In this document: positions 44,146 to 53,636 of the stretch, piece by piece
How positions within the stretch are numbered: the first letter of the stretch is position 1
How the letters are laid out: each line of letters opens with the position of its first letter
The notes under the pieces: model-generated
The model's database searches: none
The model's input: the letters and a program-made list of their open reading frames with translations, nothing else
What the model was told of the DNA's origin: nothing
Source: Saprospiraceae bacterium
GTDB lineage: Bacteria; Bacteroidota; Bacteroidia; Chitinophagales; Saprospiraceae
Assembly (NCBI GenBank): GCA_022842725.1
Contig: JALHOZ010000004.1
Location: 1-64,000 of the forward strand
Reading direction: 5' to 3'
Length of the DNA stretch: 64,000 nt
Position numbers and translations under genes: made by a program

Positions 44146-46341
44146 ATGCCGGAGCAAACACTTCAGAAATATCCATTAATGACATTTTTAAAATCAAAAA
44201 TCATGCGCTACAGTGCTTCCCTGATTATCGTTGCTTTGTTTGGCTTTTTTATGTACAAAGCAGCCCAACCTAAAATTATCAATCCAAGTAAAGAAGGTTT
44301 GGTATTGGAAAGCATTATTTCAACGATACAGGCAGTCCACCTGAACCCAAAACCCATCGACGATGCCTTCAGTAAAACGGTCTTTGATGACTTTATCAAA
44401 AAACTGGACCCTTCCAAAATCTTTTTTATTAAAAAGGAGTTTGTTGAACTTCAGAAATTTGAAATGCTGGTAGACGATCAGGTCAATGCGAGAAATTTTG
44501 ATTTTTTCGACAAAGCATTTTTATTGTCTGAATCTGCCATAGACAGAGCAAAAATCATTTTCGAAGAAGAAATAGAAAAACCTTTTGATTTTGATAAAAA
44601 TGAGGTTATCGAAACTGACAGGGACAAAAGAGTGTATGCGAAAGATGAAAAAGAATTACGCAAATTCTGGAATCAGGAATTAAAATACGACATCCTTCAG
44701 ACCTGGGTATCCAAAACAACTGCACAGGATAAAAAAGAAAATAAGGAGGAAATCAAATCTGACGAAGAATTGAAAGCCGAAGCTGTAAAGGAAGTTAAAA
44801 AACGTTTTACCAATTATTTTAAAAGATTAAAAGAATTGAGACGTTCGGACAAAATGGAATTTTACCTGAATTCCATAACCACCTATTTTGATCCACATAC
44901 AGACTATTTCAGCCCCAAAGACAAAGAAGACTTTGACATCAATATGGGTGGGCAACTGGAAGGAATCGGCGCCAGACTACAAAGTGATGGCGAATACACC
45001 AAAGTTTCCAGTGTTGTCGTAGGAGGACCCGCCTGGAAAACCAAAAAACTGGAGGACAATGACATCATCCTCAAAGTAGCTCAAAAAGGAGAAGAATCTG
45101 TTGATATTGCAGGGATGCGTCTGGACGATGTCGTACAACTTGTCAGAGGTAAAAAAGGTACGGTTGTCGTGCTTACCATCAAGAAAAAGGACAATAGCAT
45201 CGTCGAGATAGAAATTGAAAGAGATAAAGTACAACTTGACGATTCCAAAGCTAAATCGGTGATGATCAATATTCCGGGAACACTCAAAAATATCGGATAT
45301 ATCAACCTGCCAAAATTTTATTCCTCTTTTGAATTGGAAGGTGGCAACAGCTGCGCTTATGACGTATTGATGGAAATCCGTAAACTTAAAGAGGAGGATG
45401 TCAATGGGATTATCCTGGACCTGAGAAACAATTCCGGAGGCTCGCTGAATGATGTGGTGGAAATGAGCGGTTATTTTGTGGAAGACGGACCCATAGTTCA
45501 GGTTAAAGGAAGGGAAGACAGTCCTTTTGTTCACCAGGACAAAAATAAATCAGTAGAATACGATGGTCCTTTGGTAATCATGGTCAATCAGTTCAGTGCT
45601 TCCGCTTCCGAAATTATAGCTGCGGCCATGCAGGATTACGGAAGAGCCATTGTGGTCGGTACACCTACTTTCGGAAAAGGTACCGTACAACGTTTTTTTG
45701 ATCTTGACAGATCTATACGTGGTTACAACGAATTAAAACCTTTGGGAAATGTAAAAATGACAACTCAAAAATTTTACAGAATCAACGGAGGTTCCACTCA
45801 ATTGCAGGGAGTTATTCCCGATATCACTTTACCGGATTTGTATGCTTACATCGATGTCGGAGAAAAAGAATATGAAAATGCCATGACATGGACTGAAATC
45901 AAACCGGTAAAATACAGTCAGAATGTAGTAGAACTGACTCAAAAAAACATGTTGATTGCCAAAAGCAAATCAAGGGTTGACAATCATCCACAATTTTCTT
46001 TAATAAAAGAAAGTGCTCTGAAGATTAAAGAAGATAAAGAAAAGACATCGATGCCTCTTGAAAAAGTTTCTTATGTTAACATGAGAAATCAGAGGGAACA
46101 AGATAATAAAAAGTATGATATCGTCATGAAAGACGAAATCGCCGGCCTTGAGATAAGTAATCTGGCTTCTGATTTGGAAAAAATCAATCTTGATGAAAAA
46201 AATCAGGCGTTGAATCAGGAATTCATCAAAGACTTGCGTAAGGATAGATATCTGGAGGAGGTGTTATTCATTATGAAGGACATGATTCAACTTGAAAAGT
46301 CGTTTGCAGTACAGCAGAAAAAGATCGTTGAGGCAAAATAA
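44146..46341 (+). CDS. prc: Carboxy-terminal processing protease (S41A, Prc type)
   Basis: Protein of 731 residues with an N-terminal membrane anchor (about 20-42). A helical N-domain is followed by a PDZ domain (YTKVSSVVVGGPAWKTKKLE, VVQLVRGKKGTVVVLTI). The S41 core has GIILDLRNNSGGSL, the catalytic Ser region VNQFSASASE at about 480-489, and the Lys in TFGKGTVQ some 25 residues later. A C-terminal helical extension of the tail-specific protease type follows. It degrades or trims periplasmic proteins from their C-termini. The length and motifs are typical, and a strong hairpin follows. Confidence 0.93.
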   Translation: MPEQTLQKYPLMTFLKSKIMRYSASLIIVALFGFFMYKAAQPKIINPSKEGLVLESIISTIQAVHLNPKPIDDAFSKTVFDDFIKKLDPSKIFFIKKEFVELQKFEMLVDDQVNARNFDFFDKAFLLSESAIDRAKIIFEEEIEKPFDFDKNEVIETDRDKRVYAKDEKELRKFWNQELKYDILQTWVSKTTAQDKKENKEEIKSDEELKAEAVKEVKKRFTNYFKRLKELRRSDKMEFYLNSITTYFDPHTDYFSPKDKEDFDINMGGQLEGIGARLQSDGEYTKVSSVVVGGPAWKTKKLEDNDIILKVAQKGEESVDIAGMRLDDVVQLVRGKKGTVVVLTIKKKDNSIVEIEIERDKVQLDDSKAKSVMINIPGTLKNIGYINLPKFYSSFELEGGNSCAYDVLMEIRKLKEEDVNGIILDLRNNSGGSLNDVVEMSGYFVEDGPIVQVKGREDSPFVHQDKNKSVEYDGPLVIMVNQFSASASEIIAAAMQDYGRAIVVGTPTFGKGTVQRFFDLDRSIRGYNELKPLGNVKMTTQKFYRINGGSTQLQGVIPDITLPDLYAYIDVGEKEYENAMTWTEIKPVKYSQNVVELTQKNMLIAKSKSRVDNHPQFSLIKESALKIKEDKEKTSMPLEKVSYVNMRNQREQDNKKYDIVMKDEIAGLEISNLASDLEKINLDEKNQALNQEFIKDLRKDRYLEEVLFIMKDMIQLEKSFAVQQKKIVEAK

Positions 46342-46353
46342 ATATTATGATGG

Positions 46354-46396
46354 GAATCAGAAAAATTTCAAGAATACATTGAAATTTTTCTGATTC
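46354..46396 (+). terminator. Perfect 18-bp stem hairpin after prc
   Basis: GAATCAGAAAAATTTCAA and its exact complement flank a 7-base loop, 13 bases after the prc stop. The following sequence is T/A rich (TATATATAAAGTTTCATTTTT). A very stable 3'-end hairpin. Confidence 0.75.
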
Positions 46397-46580
46397 TATA
46401 TATAAAGTTTCATTTTTGTGGAAACTGTATTTTTAAAAATGCTGACTTTATTATCCAAATATGGCTGAAAAATTTGCTCCAATACATATCCAAGGTGCGG
46501 ACAATGAAATTGTATCATAGCTAACACATTTATTACTCATTGATTTTTCTTTTTATACTGTGTTTTTAGCAGACCTAAAG
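46397..46580. other. Intergenic stretch, no gene seen
   Basis: About 180 bases between the prc hairpin and the C1 peptidase terminator hold only very short frames, such as a 19-codon one at about 46461. Confidence 0.5.
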
Positions 46581-46626
46581 TAAAAAGTTCAGATACCGGC
46601 ACTTTATTCCGGAATCTGAACTTTTA
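46581..46626 (-). terminator. Terminator of the C1 peptidase gene
   Basis: AAAAGTTCAGAT-A-CCGG and CCGG-A-ATCTGAACTTTT form a long stem with a 9-base loop and A/T runs on both ends, so it can work in either direction. It lies about 55 bases beyond the C1 peptidase stop. Confidence 0.8.
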
Positions 46627-46679
46627 AATAAAATATAAGTTATTATCCGTTGATTGTTTTATCACATATACATAATCGC

Positions 46680-47831
46680 TTATTCACTAACCAGATACAA
46701 ATAATTTTTACTACCTTCCGCAACGATTTTATAATTTTTTCCTTGTGTAGGGTCGTAGTCCCCGTACCAGTCACAAAGAACTTTGCATTGCCAGATATCA
46801 AAATCATTACCTTTTATGTATGATGTCAGCACTCTGCTCTCACCTTTTTTAATAGTATATTCAACTGAATTCATCCTTACTTTTACATCTTTGGTGGTAA
46901 CATTTCTTACTTTTATATCCTTTGGAAATATAGGATTCATAATGTATAATTCAGTGGCTATGGTCGGGAAAAGTGTATATTTAATGTAAAATATCCCTTT
47001 ATCATGCCAGTAAGTACCCCAAGAGTTCTGGACAATAAAACATTGTTTTTGGTCATCATACCCTACAATGGTAACGGCATGCCAACCGGTGTCAGATGTT
47101 TTTTTATAGCTTGAATAAATTGCCGGCATTTTTAAAGCTTGTTTGTCAAAATTACTGTTGGCATCGAATACCAGAATAACAGGATAACCTTTGTCCAAAA
47201 GTGTTTTTACAGAGGAAACGTTTCGTGCGACAGTACTCCAGGAAAGAATTTTTGCAATTCCACCTTCATTTAAATGATAACTATTGGGTTTTATGGAACA
47301 ACCATTATTATCAGAATAGGGCATGTCAGACCAGGAACAAACTCCTTTAGCTTTAATAAAATTTAAAACGTTTGGCATGTTTGCCCCGGCTTTATCACAA
47401 GCCCCTGCTGATTTTGTTGAATTATAAACATATTCAGGACTTCTGTTAGCGCCTTGATTTGTATAAGGTTTTCCGGCAAAAACTCTGGTATAATAACTTG
47501 AAATCGTATAAGCACTGGCAAATGCTGTGCAGCTACCTTCATTGCCTTGGTTAGCAACAGGTGGTGTGTTGATTCTTCTGTAAGAACTTCGGGTCTCAAC
47601 TTCATTTTCTGAAGTTAATGATGCTAAAGATTCGATATCTGCTTGCGGAAACATTGCATATGTTTGCGGATCTTCCGGAAGTGCACCGAAAGCTTTGGGC
47701 TCTGTAATATATTCTTCATGTATATCATTATCTTCCATTTGAACTATGTTCGAATCTTTATCACAGGAAGTAAAAAAAAACATACATACAACGATACTGA
47801 GTTTGAAATGGATGGATTGTAAATTTGTCAT
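46680..47831 (-). CDS. Papain-like (C1) cysteine peptidase lipoprotein
   Basis: Protein of 383 residues with a lipoprotein signal (VVCMFFFTSC, lipid Cys at about 24). After a 60-residue linker comes a C1 domain: PVANQGNEGSCTAFASAY with the catalytic Cys preceded by the Gln of the oxyanion hole, GWHAVTIVGYDD with the catalytic His, and VQNSWGTYW with the Asn. About 70 C-terminal residues form a beta-rich extension (KGESRVLTSYIKGNDFDIWQ). It is probably anchored at the outer membrane and degrades external or periplasmic protein. A 12-base motif upstream is shared with the next lipoprotein gene. Confidence 0.9.
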   Translation of the reverse strand: MTNLQSIHFKLSIVVCMFFFTSCDKDSNIVQMEDNDIHEEYITEPKAFGALPEDPQTYAMFPQADIESLASLTSENEVETRSSYRRINTPPVANQGNEGSCTAFASAYTISSYYTRVFAGKPYTNQGANRSPEYVYNSTKSAGACDKAGANMPNVLNFIKAKGVCSWSDMPYSDNNGCSIKPNSYHLNEGGIAKILSWSTVARNVSSVKTLLDKGYPVILVFDANSNFDKQALKMPAIYSSYKKTSDTGWHAVTIVGYDDQKQCFIVQNSWGTYWHDKGIFYIKYTLFPTIATELYIMNPIFPKDIKVRNVTTKDVKVRMNSVEYTIKKGESRVLTSYIKGNDFDIWQCKVLCDWYGDYDPTQGKNYKIVAEGSKNYLYLVSE

Positions 47832-47941
47832 GTCTTAATTTTGAATCTAACTTTGCTTACTCTAAACGTTTTTCAGCTTCCCCGCCTTACTCTTTCCGGA
47901 TTTTCAGGTTTCTCCTTTCTGACCTTAATAACGGCTGCTTT

Positions 47942-47953
47942 GAAAGGTAACCC
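47942..47953 (-). promoter_or_regulatory. Shared 12-mer GGGTTACCTTTC upstream of the C1 peptidase gene
   Basis: The same 12-mer (read on the minus strand) occurs at 49501-49512 upstream of the next lipoprotein gene. It lies 111 bases before this start codon. A common regulatory element is possible but unproven. Confidence 0.35.
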
Positions 47954-48073
47954 GATTTTGAAAAAAAATTATAATTTTTGAGTACATTAACGGAAAAGTA
48001 ATTTTTATAAAGCCACGGATGTCAAGTTCAAAATTTCCAACTATTATTCAGACAATCTCTTTCGTTTTTACAT

Positions 48074-48108
48074 AAAAAAAAGTTGCCCGATTCCGGGCAA
48101 CTTTTTTA
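48074..48108 (-). terminator. Intrinsic terminator of the PPC/LamG-like lipoprotein gene
   Basis: AAAAAAGTTGCCCG-ATT-CCGGGCAACTTTTTT is a near-ideal GC-rich stem flanked by A and T runs, about 20 bases beyond the stop at 48129. It can act in both directions. Confidence 0.93.
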
Positions 48109-48128
48109 AAAAATATGTTCATTACTTT

Positions 48129-49439
48129 TTATAACTTACTTACACATACATCGTCGATAAAAAACTGTGAATTGTTGGCGTATGGGTAAAAGTTGATCGC
48201 TTCAAACCGCATGGATCCATTCAAGGTTTTTGAACTTTCCTTCGCAGTCCACACTGCTTTAACTACTCCGTTTATCAAAAGTACGGTTTGATTATTTCTC
48301 ATGTTGATATCCAGTTCAACATTCATCCATGCGTTTTGTGTATAACTGAAGTTTAGCGTTCTGTTTGACAACTTAACTTGTCCTTGTCCATTGCCTGAGA
48401 AGTAAACCTGACCTCCCCACTCAGTTGCTATGAATTTCTGTATGTTGAAATGAGCAGTTTTACCACCATAGATGTACATTTTGAAACCAACTTTGATTCT
48501 TTCATTAAATCCTCTTTCACCGATATTCAATAATACATCCGGTTGGTTTTGTGCACTTGTATTGATTTTTCGTTCGATTTTTAAGTATTTATTACCTCCT
48601 GACATACCTACTTCTCCGTCGTAGAAACTATTTGCATTCCATTTTTCCCACAAATAAGATTGTTGAGATACATTACCGAGATTGTATGATTGGAAGTTGT
48701 CAAAGATCAAACCTGTATTGGAACCGTTACATGAAACAAAATTTGACTGACAGTTGATATGAAGGTCAAAGTTACTTCCGTTACCCGGCGCTGAATCGAT
48801 GATCAACAAATATTTTCCGGCGGTAAGGCTCAATGGTCCTAAATGTTCTTCATAGGTAGAGTGAGAGGAACTGTAAGCTACCAATTCGTCAAATCTTTCA
48901 ACAACATAGTATATTCCGTTTCTATATTCACATACCCAGTTGCCTCTGAATAAACTCATGGCCATATTTTTATTTGTTTTGGTAAGGTCAAATCTCAGAA
49001 GCTGATCTTGAGTCAATTCTACATAAAATTGCGCATCACCCCCGTTTAAATTGGTTGAAAATCCCAATTTATTATAAAAATCATTGCTGTATCGGTTAGA
49101 TTTACCTATGGTTGAGCTTTTAATCCGGTTTCCGCATTTCAAAATGGCATTGCCATATCCTCCTGTTCCGAAGTTGGACGTGATTTGAACACCACTTCTA
49201 TTCTCCAGTCCCGGGCCGTCTTTGGATTCTTCTATCAAAGCAGATTCTTCAGAAGAATCATCCGTTTTACTTAAATCTTCGCTTTCTTCAAATTCGACAG
49301 CGTTGCCAGTCGGAGCGGTGATGTCTTGTTGGTTTTGTTGATTTTGTTGTTGAGTTGAAGTTAGTTCTTCATTTTCCATACATGAAGAAACCATTACTAA
49401 AACAAGGAAAAGGGCGATTACATTTTTTAAAGTTTTCAT
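48129..49439 (-). CDS. Surface lipoprotein with PPC-like and LamG-like domains
   Basis: Protein of 436 residues with a lipoprotein signal (ALFLVLVMVSSC) and a Gln/Asn/Glu-rich linker (about 25-80). A PPC-like beta-domain follows (DQLLRFDLTKTNKNMAMSLF, GKYLLIIDSAPGNGSNFDLH), then a concanavalin/LamG-like domain to the end, closing FFIDDVCVSK. The same two modules appear in the giant adhesin at 57-64 kb, where the LamG-like part ends FFIDNICIAEC. The gene has its own strong terminator and shares an upstream 12-mer with the C1 peptidase gene. It probably binds a surface ligand. Confidence 0.78.
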   Translation of the reverse strand: MKTLKNVIALFLVLVMVSSCMENEELTSTQQQNQQNQQDITAPTGNAVEFEESEDLSKTDDSSEESALIEESKDGPGLENRSGVQITSNFGTGGYGNAILKCGNRIKSSTIGKSNRYSNDFYNKLGFSTNLNGGDAQFYVELTQDQLLRFDLTKTNKNMAMSLFRGNWVCEYRNGIYYVVERFDELVAYSSSHSTYEEHLGPLSLTAGKYLLIIDSAPGNGSNFDLHINCQSNFVSCNGSNTGLIFDNFQSYNLGNVSQQSYLWEKWNANSFYDGEVGMSGGNKYLKIERKINTSAQNQPDVLLNIGERGFNERIKVGFKMYIYGGKTAHFNIQKFIATEWGGQVYFSGNGQGQVKLSNRTLNFSYTQNAWMNVELDINMRNNQTVLLINGVVKAVWTAKESSKTLNGSMRFEAINFYPYANNSQFFIDDVCVSKL

Positions 49440-49500
49440 TTTTAAAATTTTTAAAGTTTGTTAAATTATTCGATGATATACCCTTTATATCTGTACCGAA

Positions 49501-49512
49501 GAAAGGTAACCC
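49501..49512 (-). promoter_or_regulatory. Shared 12-mer GGGTTACCTTTC upstream of the PPC/LamG-like gene
   Basis: Second copy of the motif at 47942-47953, here 62 bases before the start codon. Confidence 0.35.
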
Positions 49513-49596
49513 ACTTTCTCAATTTTTTTTAAAAAAACTTTTTAAAACGAAAAATATGAATCTCCTTATCTGAAAAGAGACTCATATTCCTGAAAT

Positions 49597-50121
49597 TTAT
49601 AACGGATCTTGCTTTGGAACTTTTTTAAAAATCACAGCAGCAAGCAACGCAAAAATAATGACATAAAATAAAGACCCAAACATTCCTAATAAAGTATTTT
49701 GAAATCCAAATAATTTTTCAGGACTCATTTCATCATCAATACCTTCTTCTATACTCAATAACATATCTTCATCACTTATCATCCATCGATACATTGCTTT
49801 TTGACTTTCAACATATCTTTCGAAAATTTCTGTTTTTGTTTCTTCTGAGATTACACTATGGTAAATCAAGGTAAACAACATGGACATAAATAAGCCGATA
49901 AATATAATCAAAAAATACAATTTAAACAATTCACCAAAAGTGGCATACCCTTCATTTTTTGATTTAAATTCCCGCCCTGCCAACCAAAGCAGTAAAATCA
50001 GCAATAAAATTCCCACGACTGAATTCAAACCCATCCCGATAAAACCATGATAATACATCATCACTGAAATAATGCTGAATGCCCCGTATATTAATCCGAA
50101 CTTTAAAAAAATGTTTTTCAT
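49597..50121 (-). CDS. DUF4199 family membrane protein
   Basis: Protein of 174 residues with four membrane spans and the DUF4199 layout: two short N-terminal spans, a KNEGYATFGELFKLYFLI segment before the third, an approximately 45-residue acidic loop (SEETKTEIFERYVESQK) and a C-terminal span. The function is unknown. It is followed on the minus strand by a terminator-less gap before the PPC gene. Confidence 0.82.
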   Translation of the reverse strand: MKNIFLKFGLIYGAFSIISVMMYYHGFIGMGLNSVVGILLLILLLWLAGREFKSKNEGYATFGELFKLYFLIIFIGLFMSMLFTLIYHSVISEETKTEIFERYVESQKAMYRWMISDEDMLLSIEEGIDDEMSPEKLFGFQNTLLGMFGSLFYVIIFALLAAVIFKKVPKQDPL

Positions 50122-50211
50122 TTAAAAAATTTATAAAATTAATAATTTATGGTTACTAAATGTCTTGATTTTAATGAATGCTGAATAACGGCAAAACGAG
50201 ATTCAGATGAT

Positions 50212-51786
50212 TTATTCTTTCAATTTATAAAACGGAATGTTTATATGACTTATCCCAAAGGTATCCTTACTAATTCCGAACTTATCGTCATTTTTTTCCT
50301 TGTGCATCTTCCTTTTGATGTATATGTTATGAAACCCATTTTCCATTGATTTTACAGGAATATAACATAATACACCTTTTTCCCCTTTATTAGGGTGGAT
50401 GTACCACTTACATTGCAGACTATCGGAATATGAAACATTATCAATCTGCACATCAAATATTTTTAAAAATGTTTTTAATCTGAGATGATCCATACCGGCC
50501 CAATATTTTCTGAGTGAATCCCATTTTACATCATCGAGACTATCTATCCTAAGCAACAATTCTTTGCGATTTTTTTCGTCTTTACTGCTTTTTCGAAGTT
50601 TTAATACTTCGGATTTTTGTTTCGTAAAAAATTTTTTAATATTCTCCTCCAATGTGTCACTGACCCATTCATCCTGTATTTCAGTGATAAAACCTGTTTT
50701 AAAATTTGGAGGAATGCCCTCAATTTTTTCGAGGTATTTATCATCTTTATTTATCATTCTTAAAAATAATGACAAATGATCTCCGGAAACTTCATACGAA
50801 TTCAAACTAACCAAAGGAATGATAGTTTTATCCTTAGACACGTTATTTTTTAGTAAATAATTATAACGTAAATCATCGTAATTATTCCAAAACACCAAAT
50901 GTTCTGATGTACAATCCATACAACCTTCAGGAATGGGAAAATTAGCCGAATTTAAAACTTTGATATTCGGAATACAGATAAATACTATTAAAAAATAAGG
51001 AATAGAAAACCATATAAACCTCCGTGAATAAGCATTATCAATAAAATTATATACCAACGCCCTATAAAAAAATGACAAAGTTAAAATATTAAAAACCCTG
51101 TAGATGTAAAAATAGATTTTTGAAATGGTTTTATCTTTTACCTTTTTAAATCCTCCCATAAAAACTACATCAATCCCGTAAATCAGACCCAAAAGAAAAT
51201 AAGGTAACGCAATCATACTGATAAAAATCCCCTGATCACTACTATCCAAATTATCAGTGAGAGATTCCACACCCGAAATAATTAATACAAAGACACCAAA
51301 ATAGGCCATTAGGGAGACAAATATAAAAAACAACAAAAAAGTATATGCATATAAAATACTACAAAAACGTTCCAGTTTTTCAATATAGACATCAAAACGA
51401 CCCACCTTTTTTTCAAGATGTTTTTCAAAAATTTCACTATAATTCAACGATTTGTAATCAACTTCACCACTTACATAGCGAAGTCCGATTGCCCCTATCC
51501 AAAATCCTCTTGCCAATATATGCACTATCAGGTTTATAATAAATATCACCCAACTACCATAAAACAAATCACTGGCAAATGAAATAGGGTTTAGTGTTGT
51601 ATAATCATACATTTCCGCATAAACGGCAAAGTCTTCAATATACACCCTGGCTTCATAAACCAGGTATAAAGCAAGACCTGATATGACCAGTTCCAATTGC
51701 CAGCTCTCCTGCTGAAGTTTCTCAAGCCATTGTGTAAAAATATTTCTTTGAACATTTTGACCTTCGTTCTGATTTTGATTTTCCAT
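50212..51786 (-). CDS. Large membrane protein of unknown function
   Basis: Protein of 524 residues. The first 290 residues hold about six membrane spans, including LYVYEARVYIEDFAVYAEM near the start and several Phe/Tyr-rich spans. The remaining 230 residues are soluble and presumably periplasmic or cytoplasmic (CMDCTSEHLVFWNNYDDLRY, SYSDSLQCKWYIHPNKGEKG). A coiled region surrounds residue 390 (QKSEVLKLRKSSKDEKNRKE). No family recognised. It lies directly downstream of the three-fold membrane-module cluster and may be its last gene. Confidence 0.75.
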   Translation of the reverse strand: MENQNQNEGQNVQRNIFTQWLEKLQQESWQLELVISGLALYLVYEARVYIEDFAVYAEMYDYTTLNPISFASDLFYGSWVIFIINLIVHILARGFWIGAIGLRYVSGEVDYKSLNYSEIFEKHLEKKVGRFDVYIEKLERFCSILYAYTFLLFFIFVSLMAYFGVFVLIISGVESLTDNLDSSDQGIFISMIALPYFLLGLIYGIDVVFMGGFKKVKDKTISKIYFYIYRVFNILTLSFFYRALVYNFIDNAYSRRFIWFSIPYFLIVFICIPNIKVLNSANFPIPEGCMDCTSEHLVFWNNYDDLRYNYLLKNNVSKDKTIIPLVSLNSYEVSGDHLSLFLRMINKDDKYLEKIEGIPPNFKTGFITEIQDEWVSDTLEENIKKFFTKQKSEVLKLRKSSKDEKNRKELLLRIDSLDDVKWDSLRKYWAGMDHLRLKTFLKIFDVQIDNVSYSDSLQCKWYIHPNKGEKGVLCYIPVKSMENGFHNIYIKRKMHKEKNDDKFGISKDTFGISHINIPFYKLKE

Positions 51787-51949
51787 TGATACCGAATTAA
51801 ATTTAAGGCCTGTACGAAATTATAATAATAAAAATGGATTATTATAATATTTTATTCTGCGTATTTCTAATTTTTTGAACAATAATATCAAATTTCTAAA
51901 TATTAAAACACAAATAAAACAAATAAATATAATATACAAAAATTTATTT

Positions 51950-52375
51950 TTATAGAGTGACTTCTTCCCACATTGGCTCTTCTCTTTTGTCAAGAAAAGC
52001 TAAAAACATTAATGCCGCAAATATTAGTATTGAAAAATCTTTATTCTGAAATTCGGTTTTATCATAAAGACCAAATAATATTAATATCAAACCAATAACA
52101 GACAGGCTAAATTTAAAATAAACATGCCACTTTGGTTCCTTTATCTCAAGATTAAAATAATAATCGCCGGGTTCCTTAACCGTAAAAAGTTTGGTGTAAA
52201 GTTATTTACCAACGACTGCCTTAAGTTTGATTGGTCCGGGTATCACTTCTACAGTTGTTGATTCTGACGAACTTAATGAACCTAGCTTATCATCATTGAG
52301 ATATAAAGTAAAAACTACCTGCTCATATTTTTTATGAGACATCCGGGTAATGTGAATAGTGGCCATATTATCCAT
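51950..52375 (-). pseudogene. Beta-domain/2-TM protein gene interrupted by an in-frame TAA
   Basis: Direct translation from the ATG at 52375 gives 57 residues (MDNMATIHITRMSHKK... to KLKAVVGK), then TAA at 52202-52204. The same frame then runs open for 83 further codons to a stop at 51950-51952 (LYTKLFTVKEPGDYYFNLEI..., with two hydrophobic spans). Total length and layout (N-terminal beta domain, then two C-terminal spans) match the frameshifted gene at 54.2-54.6 kb. A Gln (CAA) to TAA change would explain it. It starts 15 bases after the 184-residue membrane protein gene. A sequencing error is a possible alternative. Confidence 0.75.
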
Positions 52376-52389
52376 TTCTATAAAGTTGA

Positions 52390-52944
52390 TTATTTATTTT
52401 TAAAGTTTTGCAAACTGTCTTGCCTTATTTGTTCCAGCGCGTCTTTTTTGCCGGCTTCCTGACCTTTACTTCGTACATATTCCCGAAGTTGTGCATATCC
52501 GACAAGGGATATTATTATTACAACTATAATAGAATTAAATAATAAAAAAGAATCTTTGGTAAGGTGTTGTAGAGTGCTTCTATTGTCTTCTTCAACTTTA
52601 GGTTTCAGGGTCCCCCATCGGTCATTTTTATCCATCCATACCATGGCTTTCCAATACATCCAAACTCCAAGTAAAAATAGGATTGTAAACAGAGACCCGA
52701 TAATGATATGATCAATGTTGATGATAAATACAACAATAAATCCAATAAACCCTATAAAATAGAACAAAACAGTTTCTTTTAAATCAAATAAATTAACCAT
52801 CCCAATGTTGAACGACAAATTTACATACCAGGGTGCGCCTTTATATCTGGCAGGTTGATCCATATATTTGAGTAAATATACTCTTGCTATGATCTGAGCA
52901 ATAATCATAGGAATAAAGGCTATAAAAAAATAATTACTTGACAT
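52390..52944 (-). CDS. Multi-span membrane protein, module 3
   Basis: Protein of 184 residues with about four hydrophobic spans (3-22, 56-75, 77-100, 133-152), a KAMVWMDKNDRWGTLKPKVE loop and a charged C-terminal tail (RSKGQEAGKKDALEQIRQDS). No family recognised. It occupies the same position relative to a beta-domain/TM gene as the 165- and 166-residue proteins of the two upstream modules, and is followed 15 bases later by the interrupted gene at 51.95-52.38 kb. Confidence 0.72.
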   Translation of the reverse strand: MSSNYFFIAFIPMIIAQIIARVYLLKYMDQPARYKGAPWYVNLSFNIGMVNLFDLKETVLFYFIGFIGFIVVFIINIDHIIIGSLFTILFLLGVWMYWKAMVWMDKNDRWGTLKPKVEEDNRSTLQHLTKDSFLLFNSIIVVIIISLVGYAQLREYVRSKGQEAGKKDALEQIRQDSLQNFKNK

Positions 52945-53031
52945 TTTGTTTCGATTTTAAAATGAAGAATAAAAGTTTCCGTCAAGGCTATTCAGAGGCC
53001 CAAGACTCAATATTATATGTATCACTGATGT

Positions 53032-53367
53032 TTATCTATCCCGTAAGCCTAACAAAAAGCCGGCAACAACAAACAAAATTAAGATACCTAAAATAATCCA
53101 GAATCGTTGTTTCGATTTTGAATGTTGGACAATGGGTTTGTTGTCAATATTCAGATCAATCTGGAAGCCATAAGGAAAGTTGTATCCTATTTTGACCACA
53201 GCTTCTTTAGCCTGTCCATTTTCCTGAATATTGAAGGGATGTTCGATACCAAACAAAGACCATTTTTGGGATACGGTTTCTCCGTTCAGTTTTACCGTTT
53301 CGGTTCCCCAGATGTTGTTGTCCAGCTCAATAATATTGTCGCCGATGTAAAAAGTTACGAGTTTCAT
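53032..53367 (-). CDS. Beta-domain protein with C-terminal membrane span, module 2
   Basis: About 111 residues from the ATG at 53367 (MKLVTFYIGDNIIELDNNIW); the longer frame to 53418 overlaps the upstream gene. Residues 1-85 are beta-rich (TVKLNGETVSQKWSLFGIEH, GYNFPYGFQIDLNIDNKPIV), followed by a single span (FWIILGILILFVVAGFLLGL). It is the only intact one of the three beta-domain/TM genes of this cluster. Function unknown. Confidence 0.72.
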   Translation of the reverse strand: MKLVTFYIGDNIIELDNNIWGTETVKLNGETVSQKWSLFGIEHPFNIQENGQAKEAVVKIGYNFPYGFQIDLNIDNKPIVQHSKSKQRFWIILGILILFVVAGFLLGLRDR

Positions 53368-53396
53368 GTTGTTTTGTTTAAGATTAAAAAATATTT

Positions 53397-53624
53397 TTAT
53401 TTGTTGTGGATGATCCATTTTTTAGCTGATTGATACCAAAAGCTTATCACTAAGATTATGCATAAATGGATGAACCAAATATTGTACACGTAATCCATCG
53501 TGAGGAATATCAGCATGAAGAAAAATATTCCTCCTGCCCATTCAAAGGTTTTTAAATATTTGCCGTTGCCGGATAAAAAAAGCAAAGGTCTGACGAAAAT
53601 TGGTGGTTTTGGTTGGTTGTTCAT
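53397..53624 (-). CDS. Small two-span membrane protein, module 2
   Basis: Protein of 75 residues: a Pro-rich N-terminus (MNNQPKPPIFVRPLL), two hydrophobic spans (about 31-49 and 51-65) and a basic end (QSAKKWIIHNK). No family. It lies 12 bases after the 165-residue gene and just before the beta-domain gene, so it is part of the same transcript. Confidence 0.65.
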   Translation of the reverse strand: MNNQPKPPIFVRPLLFLSGNGKYLKTFEWAGGIFFFMLIFLTMDYVYNIWFIHLCIILVISFWYQSAKKWIIHNK

Positions 53625-53636
53625 TTTGTGATTTTT

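Noticed and set aside
44977-45534. 185-codon frame antisense to prc
   Set aside because: It mirrors the coding pattern of prc and has no independent support.
51950-52375. Stop-codon recoding (for example readthrough) as the default reading of the TAA
   Set aside because: TAA is the least readthrough-prone stop and no recoding structure is visible; nonsense mutation or sequencing error is simpler.
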